DNA of 12,988 bases from NCBI GenBank assembly GCA_000447185.1, contig KE647183.1, positions 1,768 to 14,755 on the forward strand, written 5' to 3'. The position numbers and the translations under genes are program-made. A model generated the notes under the pieces. The model saw nothing but the letters and a program-made list of their open reading frames with translations. It was not told where the DNA came from and searched no databases. This stretch comes from Vairimorpha apis BRL 01 (Eukaryota > Microsporidia > Nosematidae). Positions 7,568 to 12,988 of this stretch are shown one piece after another; the stretch's first letter is position 1; the number at the start of each line of letters is the position of its first letter.

Positions 7568-8354
7568 AATTTGATAAATATGGGAAAGTTAATAAAAATA
7601 TACTATTTTATACAGAAATAATATTTTAATAAAAAAATATAAATTTTTTGTAAGCTTAATAAATAATTTGAATTAGATTTTTTATTTTTTCTTTAAAAAA
7701 TTTATATAAATATCAATTAAATTTTTTTTATATTTAAAGTTATAAAAAATAATTTTATGAAAAACATAAATATTTGAATGATTTATTCATTTTATTGTGT
7801 AAATTTTGAAAAATATATAAATTCATTTATTAATGTAATATATTATATTATTTTATATTTTTAACTTTGAAAATATTAAGGAAAAAAATGAAGATTTTTT
7901 AAATAAAAATAAAAGTGAAATATTAAATTTAAAAATCGATAGTAATTTATTATAAAAAAATTTAGAAATAATTAAAAACAAAATAATGGTATATAGAAAA
8001 ACTATTAATAAATTTATTTAATGCTTAATAAATATAAATCTTAACTGAAATATTAAAAAACTATTTTATATGAATTTATATTGAAAACTAATTAAATAAA
8101 TATATTAAAAGAATGTTTATACACAAATCAAAGGTATATGAAAATAAAATATTTATAATAAATTTATTTAAATATTTATATTATTTTTAATTTAATTTTT
8201 TTATTTTTCTTTTAAAAAAATTTAGTTAAGTTCAAGAATAATCTTTTATTGATTAATTGTAAAAGAAATTTTACAAAAAAAACTTTATACTTAATTGTTT
8301 AAATTTAAGTTTTGTAAACTGTTATGAATTAATATATCTAAAAAAAATAAAAAT
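7568..8354. other. Spacer between two converging genes
   Basis: About 790 A+T-rich bases between the 3' ends of the proline-repeat gene (plus) and the Lys/Asn-rich gene (minus). A plus-strand stretch at 7839-7952 reads coding-like (for example ENIKEKNEDFLNKNKSEIL) but has no ATG or CCC and soon hits a stop. It may be chance or an old remnant. Nothing else is supported. Confidence 0.55.
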
Positions 8355-9380
8355 TTAATTTTCATAATATAATGGTTTTAAAATTTCAACTAATTCGTTA
8401 GTAGTCATTGATTTAAAATTTTGTACATTTGAATTTTTATTTTGTTCATCAACATTATTAATCTCTTTTACCATAAAAATTCTACAATCATTGTTATTTA
8501 AACTTTGATCTTTGACACAATATTTTTTTAACACTACTTCTTCTTTCTTTATTAATTTATTTTCATTATTAAAAGTTGTTATGAAACTTTTCTCATTAAT
8601 AAAAGCATTTGAATGTAATGCTTTTAATTTTGGTAAATTTTTTAAGTCGACATCAGTTTTTATCTTTTTTTTTGATTCTTTTTTTACATTATTTTGTTTT
8701 GACTTTTGGTTTTTATCTTTTTTTATATAAACTAGTTCAGAATGTTGTGCTATAGGAAAAAATTTTGATGTTACTTTGACAAGCATTGGTTCAATTTCTT
8801 TTGATTTTTTTTGAAAATTATTATTACAAATACAATCTTCTTTATCATATGGTTCAACTTCTGTGCATGACAAATAGTCATCATTTATTTTTTTATCTAA
8901 AGATTTAAAATATCTATTAAAAGTTTCAATTCTAGGATCAATATTTTTATTGACATTATTTAAATCTTTTAAAGTATTAATTGTTATTTTTGTATACTGT
9001 TCATCAATATTATTATTATCTATATACAAATCACTTTTCTTATCTTTAGATTCATCATAATCGTTTGTTTTATTACCATTTATTAAATTAAGATTATCCA
9101 TAATTGTTATGTCGTCTTCATTCACAATATTTATTTTTGTACTGGTTTCAAAAATGTCATTATTTTCTATTTTTTTATTCTGATCAAATGTCAAAGTATC
9201 TTTAAAATCTTTGTTTATGTTTGGTATTTCTGTTTGTTTTTTAATATTTGTTTTCAATAAAGTAATATTTTGATTATTTTCATCTACATGTTTTAATATT
9301 TTATCTAAAAATAATGAAATTGAATTTCGTTTTTTTAAAGCTTCATAGCTAAACAAAAAATAAAGGAAAATATTTTTCAT
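8355..9380 (-). CDS. Unknown Lys/Asn-rich protein, possible signal sequence
   Basis: A 341-residue protein of no recognised family. Residues 3-12 (NIFLYFLFSY) form a short hydrophobic stretch after MK, compatible with a weak signal peptide. The rest is hydrophilic and probably largely disordered, dominated by Asn, Lys, Asp, Glu and Ile. Five cysteines (172, 183, 185, 288, 299) could form disulphides if the protein is exported. A basic cluster at about 220-241 (KKDKNQK and VKKESKKKIK) resembles a bipartite nuclear localisation signal. A secreted host-directed effector would fit these traits, but that is inference only. The ATG is the first in frame after an upstream TGA and lies 7 nt after a CCC triplet. 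An overlapping out-of-frame ATG sits four bases before it. Confidence 0.75.
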   Translation of the reverse strand: MKNIFLYFLFSYEALKKRNSISLFLDKILKHVDENNQNITLLKTNIKKQTEIPNINKDFKDTLTFDQNKKIENNDIFETSTKINIVNEDDITIMDNLNLINGNKTNDYDESKDKKSDLYIDNNNIDEQYTKITINTLKDLNNVNKNIDPRIETFNRYFKSLDKKINDDYLSCTEVEPYDKEDCICNNNFQKKSKEIEPMLVKVTSKFFPIAQHSELVYIKKDKNQKSKQNNVKKESKKKIKTDVDLKNLPKLKALHSNAFINEKSFITTFNNENKLIKKEEVVLKKYCVKDQSLNNNDCRIFMVKEINNVDEQNKNSNVQNFKSMTTNELVEILKPLYYEN

Positions 9381-9384
9381 ACAT
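9349..9384 (-). other. Eleven-codon overlapping upstream frame
   Basis: The minus-strand sequence CCCTTTATGTATG has two ATGs in different frames. The first (9384) opens MYEKYFPLFFV and a TAG. The second (9380) opens the long frame. If transcripts begin near the CCC, the first ATG would sit almost at the 5' end and be skipped. If they begin further upstream, it could reduce translation. Confidence 0.35.
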
Positions 9385-9387
9385 AAA

Positions 9388-9390
9388 GGG
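9388..9390 (-). promoter_or_regulatory. CCC start signal of the Lys/Asn-rich gene
   Basis: The minus strand reads GACCCTTTATGTATG. The extended word ACCCTTTA is shared with the gene starting at 12366 (ACCCTTTAAATG), which supports both as real start signals. Confidence 0.6.
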
Positions 9391-11193
9391 TCGTTTTCGA
9401 ATTTATATTTTCATAAATTAAAATTTTTAATTATAAAAAGTATTTCTTTATTTAAATGTATTTAATATAAAAATAATTTATTTTATATCATAAACATTTT
9501 GATTAATTGAACTCGTTTTTTTATTTAAAAAATATACCTTTATTTTGTTTAGAATATTAAATTTTAATAGTACATGAATATTTCTTTTCATAAAAATATT
9601 AATAAAATTTTTATATAAACACGTATTTGATGACACATTAAATTAATTTTTTAAAAAAATATTTAAATTTTTTTTGTAAGATAACACAAATTATATCCAA
9701 TACTTTAACTAAATTTATTATATTTTTTTATAATAAATACATAAAAAAGATGTAGAATATTGATGGCTGTTTAATTAAAAAAAATTTACTTATTTTAACA
9801 TTTTTCTAACTAATAATTTGTACATTTTATTATACATAAACAATTTATTTAAATTTATTAAAAGTTTTTTGTTTATATGTTTAAATTAAAAAATAATTAC
9901 ATACTAATTTATGAGTAATAAGTTAAACATTATATCACAACCTTTTTTTAAATATATCATAAAATTTGTTATTAAAATATGTTAAATAATTAATGCATAT
10001 AATTATATTCTTCGCATAATATTTTTCATATGTTATAAATTATGATTTTTTATAAAATTATAAGATTTTCTAAATATTTTAACTTTATATTTTAATAATA
10101 TTTAAAAAATTAATAAAATTTTTTGTTAAAATTTAGTTTAAGCAAAATAATTTTGTAATAACATAATTATTTATAAAAAATTAAATAAAATAACTTTTTT
10201 GAAATAATGCTTTAATTATATGTAAAATATTTTTATGTTTTTCATTTCATATTAAAAACATAGTATTTGATTTAAAAATAGACAAAATTAAAATTACATT
10301 TTCTACACTAATACTATAAAATTTAAAAATCAATCAAAAAATAATATTATAGTAGTTATATTTAAACAAATATGTTTTACAAAGTTTATATAATATAAAA
10401 AAAATATGTATTTAACTATGATATTTTATATTATTTAAAATTATCAAATATTATTTTTTAATAAATTATACAATTTATTTAGAATAAGTTACGTAAAAAA
10501 GATTCAAAATAAACAATATGTTTTTTTAGATGAAAAATAAAATTATATTAATATTAGGAATTTAGATTAAGTATTTTAAGATTTTTTAATTGATTTTATG
10601 TATATAATTATGATTTTATTTTATATTGTGTATTAAATAACAATAATATTGTATTTTATAAAATTTTAATATTATATTTTTTTGTATAATGTAAAACTAT
10701 TGCTATTATTACAATAACTTTTTAATGTATTTAAATAAATTTTAATAAAGTCAATTAAAATTGTTAATTTTTAAAAAATAGATAATTTAAAAATTAACTT
10801 AAAAAATTAATTTGTTTTGAAAAATGTAAAATGATATATAAAATGAAATATTTTGTATTGCTGAATCTATTTTAAAATTATTTACTTTATTTATTAAATT
10901 TTTATATAATTACAAACTTAATATTAAATATTTGATTTATTGTAATTATTCGTTCTATAAAATTTCAATAATTAACATTATTTTTTATTAATTCAAAAAA
11001 AATTAAATTACCTTAATACTTTATTTATTTTATAGTATTTTTTAAATAAATTAATTATAGATTAATTTAAGATTTATAATTTTAATTTGTGTTATTTATA
11101 AGTTTGTTTAAAGATTAAAATAATTTAATTTTATAAAAATTAATGAAAATAAATATATATATTTGATATAAGGTTTAACTTATAAAGTCTGAT
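9391..11193. other. Long A+T-rich spacer
   Basis: About 1.8 kb, the longest spacer in the window, with stops in every frame and G+C near 10%. I see no CCC-ATG pair, RNA gene, G+C island or repeat array. It holds the upstream flank of the Lys/Asn-rich gene and the 3' flank of the 390-residue gene. Confidence 0.6.
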
Positions 11194-12366
11194 TTATAAT
11201 TTCCCAAGTTTTATATCGCACATTTCAACAACATTTTCACTACATCCAATATGCTTAATTTTTTCTATAATTTCCTTATCAGTTTCAGTTTTTAAAAAAT
11301 GTAAAATTAAAAGTTCAAAAATAGAATTGATATTTTTACTAAAAATATAATCATAAAATTCAATTTTGCTAATTTTACTTCTGTCTAAAAATTCAAATGT
11401 ACTAAATTCGTTTTCACACGCACACTCAAATACGTCTAACATACCAATTTTGTCATAAATAAAATTTATATTTCTCCAAGTATTTTTGTAATCTCTAAGA
11501 CATTCAATAAATATCTTTTTATCAGGAGAAATTTTAATAATACCAAATATTTTTTTGTATAGTATATCATCTACATCTAAAAGCGGTAAAATACTTTCAT
11601 AGATATTTAAAGTAGTATTTTGAACAATTATTTCTAAAATGTCACATATTTTAGCTACTTTTTGTTTTTCTTGTTTTGACATTGGTTTTTTGAATAGTCT
11701 ACCTAGATTTGTGTTTATACGTTCAATTTCTTCACTATCTTCAAGCTCTTCTAATTGAAATACATCATTTTCAGATAAAATATTATTTAATATATTTTTA
11801 TTATTTTGTTCTATGTTTTCACCTTTATAACATTTATTAAAATTACTATTTTTGTTATTATCTTCAATTTTTTCATTTTCAATTTTGTTTTCTTCAAAAT
11901 CTACATGTAAATTTTGTTCGTTTATATCAATTTTACATAATTTATACATACTTTCAACTAATTTTTCTCCATATAAAATACTTACATCATCTGTTAATTC
12001 TTTATTATTAAAATACCATATACAAACCATTCTACTAAAATAATCTAAATTCATAATAAATTCAAATACAAGTAATTTTTCATTTATTATTGAAGATTGT
12101 GTCAAAAATATTATTGTTCTCATAATCTTATCACAGTTATCATCTAAATACTTTCCATCATGCAAAATTTTCAATTTACAAAGAATTTCTTCTGGTGTTT
12201 CATAATTTTTGATTAAAAAAATAATTATATTTTTTATATTTATATTTAATTGTTTTTTATTTGATTTAAGCTCTAATAAAACAGCATTAATATTGTCTTT
12301 ATTTATTTCAAGCATTTTTTTGTAATTTTTTATGGTATTATTTTTTTTATTCGGTATTTTAGTCAT
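11194..12366 (-). CDS. Unknown helical protein, faintly Pol5/MYBBP1A-like
   Basis: A 390-residue, mostly helical protein. An N-terminal helical part (about 1-145) is followed by an acidic, Asn-rich linker (150-215, with LEELEDSEEIE at 205-215). Then comes IERINTNLGRLFKK (214-227), a lysine-rich turn, CDILEIIVQN (241-250) and a leucine-rich stretch ending ESILPLLDVDD (257-267). This order (acidic patch, an L..(L/I)F motif, lysines, DILEI, then PLL) resembles the central region of Pol5/MYBBP1A, a nucleolar HEAT-like protein linked to rRNA synthesis. The relatives are far longer (about 1,000 residues or more), so this would be a drastic reduction, or the similarity is by chance. The start is secure: an in-frame TAA lies just before the ATG and CCC sits 5 nt upstream. 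No signal peptide or membrane segment is seen. The gene is real; the family is tentative. Confidence 0.75.
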   Translation of the reverse strand: MTKIPNKKNNTIKNYKKMLEINKDNINAVLLELKSNKKQLNINIKNIIIFLIKNYETPEEILCKLKILHDGKYLDDNCDKIMRTIIFLTQSSIINEKLLVFEFIMNLDYFSRMVCIWYFNNKELTDDVSILYGEKLVESMYKLCKIDINEQNLHVDFEENKIENEKIEDNNKNSNFNKCYKGENIEQNNKNILNNILSENDVFQLEELEDSEEIERINTNLGRLFKKPMSKQEKQKVAKICDILEIIVQNTTLNIYESILPLLDVDDILYKKIFGIIKISPDKKIFIECLRDYKNTWRNINFIYDKIGMLDVFECACENEFSTFEFLDRSKISKIEFYDYIFSKNINSIFELLILHFLKTETDKEIIEKIKHIGCSENVVEMCDIKLGKL

Positions 12367-12371
12367 TTAAA

Positions 12372-12374
12372 GGG
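12372..12374 (-). promoter_or_regulatory. CCC start signal of the 390-residue gene
   Basis: The minus strand reads AACCCTTTAAATG, with CCC five nucleotides before the start codon. The ACCCTTTA word is shared with the gene starting at 9380. Confidence 0.6.
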
Positions 12375-12697
12375 TTATTTAGTAAAAAAGTAGTCTTTGT
12401 TATGATACGTTTTTATTATTTATCCAATTTTCATTTGATGATTTATAAATTTACAAAATAATTTTTTAAATAATATTTTTAACATTTTTATTTTAAATAT
12501 TCAATTCTATATTAATATTATTAAGACTAAATTTTATAACAAAAATAAATTCGAATTTAATAATTTATGTAATTTTTTAAAATTTGTATATAAAACTTCT
12601 ATTATTAATATCGTAAATAAATTTAAAATTTTAATGTTTGATAAAATTTTAAAAGTTTATAATAATATAAAACTTTTTGCAATAATATTATATATAT
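12375..12697. other. A+T-rich spacer between CDS and tRNA
   Basis: About 320 bases between the 5' end of the 390-residue gene and the tRNA terminator. No gene, RNA or C-rich start signal other than those listed is seen. Confidence 0.55.
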
Positions 12698-12701
12698 AAA
12701 A
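12698..12701 (-). terminator. RNA polymerase III T-run terminator
   Basis: Four T on the minus strand begin two bases past the 3' end of the tRNA, the minimal polymerase III stop signal. Confidence 0.7.
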
Positions 12702-12702
12702 G

Positions 12703-12774
12703 AGGTCATGCCGAGATTCGAACTCAGATTATCAGATTCAGAGTCTGATGTGATAACCATTACACCACACGACC
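12703..12774 (-). tRNA. tRNA-Gln (anticodon CTG)
   Basis: A 72-nt cloverleaf without an intron. The acceptor strands GGTCGTG and CATGACC pair over seven positions with one G-T. The D-arm is GTG..CAC around TAATGGTTAT. The anticodon stem TCAGA/TCTGA is perfect, with loop CTCTGAA placing CTG at positions 34-36, which reads the codon CAG. The T-arm CTGAG/CTCGG (one T-G pair) holds the loop TTCGAAT. The discriminator base is T, as in yeast tRNA-Gln. Internal polymerase III promoters are visible: an A box around TGGTGTAATGG and a B box AGTTCGAATCT. CCA is not encoded, as expected for a eukaryotic nuclear gene. It is transcribed divergently from ERD2, 75 nt away. Confidence 0.95.
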
Positions 12775-12842
12775 ATCGAATAACCAGATTTATTATTAGA
12801 ATATCAAATATTATGATATTATATTTTTTTGTTTTTTATACA

Positions 12843-12845
12843 CCC
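12843..12845 (+). promoter_or_regulatory. CCC start signal of ERD2
   Basis: The plus strand reads CACCCTAAAATG, with CCC four nucleotides before the ATG. The TAAA spacer is the same as in the J-domain gene at 541. Confidence 0.6.
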
Positions 12846-12849
12846 TAAA

Positions 12850-12988
12850 ATGAAAATTGTAACATTAGCTAACATTTTTAGATATGCTGGTGACTTAGTT
12901 CATATTTCAAGTAAAGCTGTTTTAGCAAACAGATTGAAAAAACTAAAAGTTGCAGCGGTTTGTCTTTTAAAACACAATTTCTCTATCT
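12850..12988 (+). CDS. ERD2: ER lumen protein retaining receptor, N-terminal part
   Basis: The first 46 codons of a gene cut by the window end. NIFRYAGDLVHISS (8-21) aligns without gaps to the N-terminus of KDEL receptors (pattern N.FR..GDL.H..S in membrane helix 1). The following residues also fit: a basic pair at 23-24 and a lysine at 38 are in register with the family's K.....S.KSQ region. The receptor cycles between Golgi and ER and returns escaped ER chaperones carrying a C-terminal HDEL/KDEL-like signal. Family members are about 210-220 residues with seven membrane helices, so about four-fifths lies beyond the window. The few residues before the conserved block (MKIVTLA) make the N-terminus slightly longer than in yeast or human. 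The start is supported by the CCC signal. Confidence 0.8.
   Translation, partial: MKIVTLANIFRYAGDLVHISSKAVLANRLKKLKVAAVCLLKHNFSI

Noticed and set aside
7839..7952. Short coding-like plus-strand stretch rich in Lys, Asn and Glu
   Set aside because: It has no ATG, no CCC signal, a stop after 38 codons and no recognisable domain. It is kept only as a remark in the spacer entry.
8512..8730. A Phe/Ser-rich plus-strand frame of 72 codons
   Set aside because: It is the antisense shadow of the Lys/Asn-rich minus-strand gene: Lys codons read backwards give Phe and Leu.
11852..12043. A 63-codon plus-strand frame
   Set aside because: It is antisense to the 390-residue gene, with no start signal and the typical Phe/Ser/Leu shadow composition.
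1..12988. CRISPR arrays, bacterial operons or ribosome binding sites
   Set aside because: No regularly spaced repeats with unique spacers are present, and the gene structure, tRNA promoter and proteins are eukaryotic.

Overview
The window looks like nuclear DNA of a microsporidian, a very reduced intracellular fungal relative. The evidence is: extreme A+T (intergenic stretches roughly 90% A+T, genes about 80-85%); compact intron-less genes; proteins rich in Lys, Asn and Ile; a CCC (or GCC) triplet 0-7 nt upstream of the ATG of every intact gene, which matches the known microsporidian start-proximal signal; a eukaryotic tRNA with internal A and B boxes and a T-run terminator; and eukaryote-specific proteins (a mitochondrial/mitosomal Pam18-like J-protein and a KDEL receptor). 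I cannot name genus or species. Long spacers of 0.8-1.8 kb argue against the most compacted lineages such as Encephalitozoon.

Layout: (1) 329-541, minus: a 70-residue Pam18/Tim14-type J-domain protein without its usual membrane anchor. (2) 1490-2581, minus: a leucine-rich-repeat protein with a short hydrophobic N-terminus, probably secreted. (3) 2585-4240: a long spacer with a relatively G+C-rich island (about 3390-3660) that may be a decayed gene or element. (4) About 4238-4673, plus: a 5'-truncated non-LTR retrotransposon fragment. It carries the end of a restriction-like-endonuclease reading frame, an A/AAT tail and flanking 14-bp direct repeats. (5) 6270-7567, plus: two overlapping reading frames that almost certainly form one gene, split by a one-base frameshift in a run of eight T. 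The first part encodes hydrophobic membrane segments and the second five proline-rich 22-residue repeats. (6) 8355-9380, minus: an unknown Lys/Asn-rich protein with a possible signal sequence. (7) 11194-12366, minus: a 390-residue protein with a faint resemblance to the Pol5/MYBBP1A nucleolar family. (8) 12703-12774, minus: tRNA-Gln(CTG). (9) 12850 to the window end, plus: the start of ERD2, the ER retrieval receptor.

The genes do not form an operon or an obvious joint pathway. Housekeeping genes (Pam18-like, tRNA, ERD2) are mixed with lineage-specific secreted or membrane proteins and retroelement debris. The most useful results are the frameshifted proline-repeat gene, the start correction it gets from the CCC signal, the anchor-less Pam18 and the retrotransposon insertion. 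I found no clear undescribed multi-gene system.
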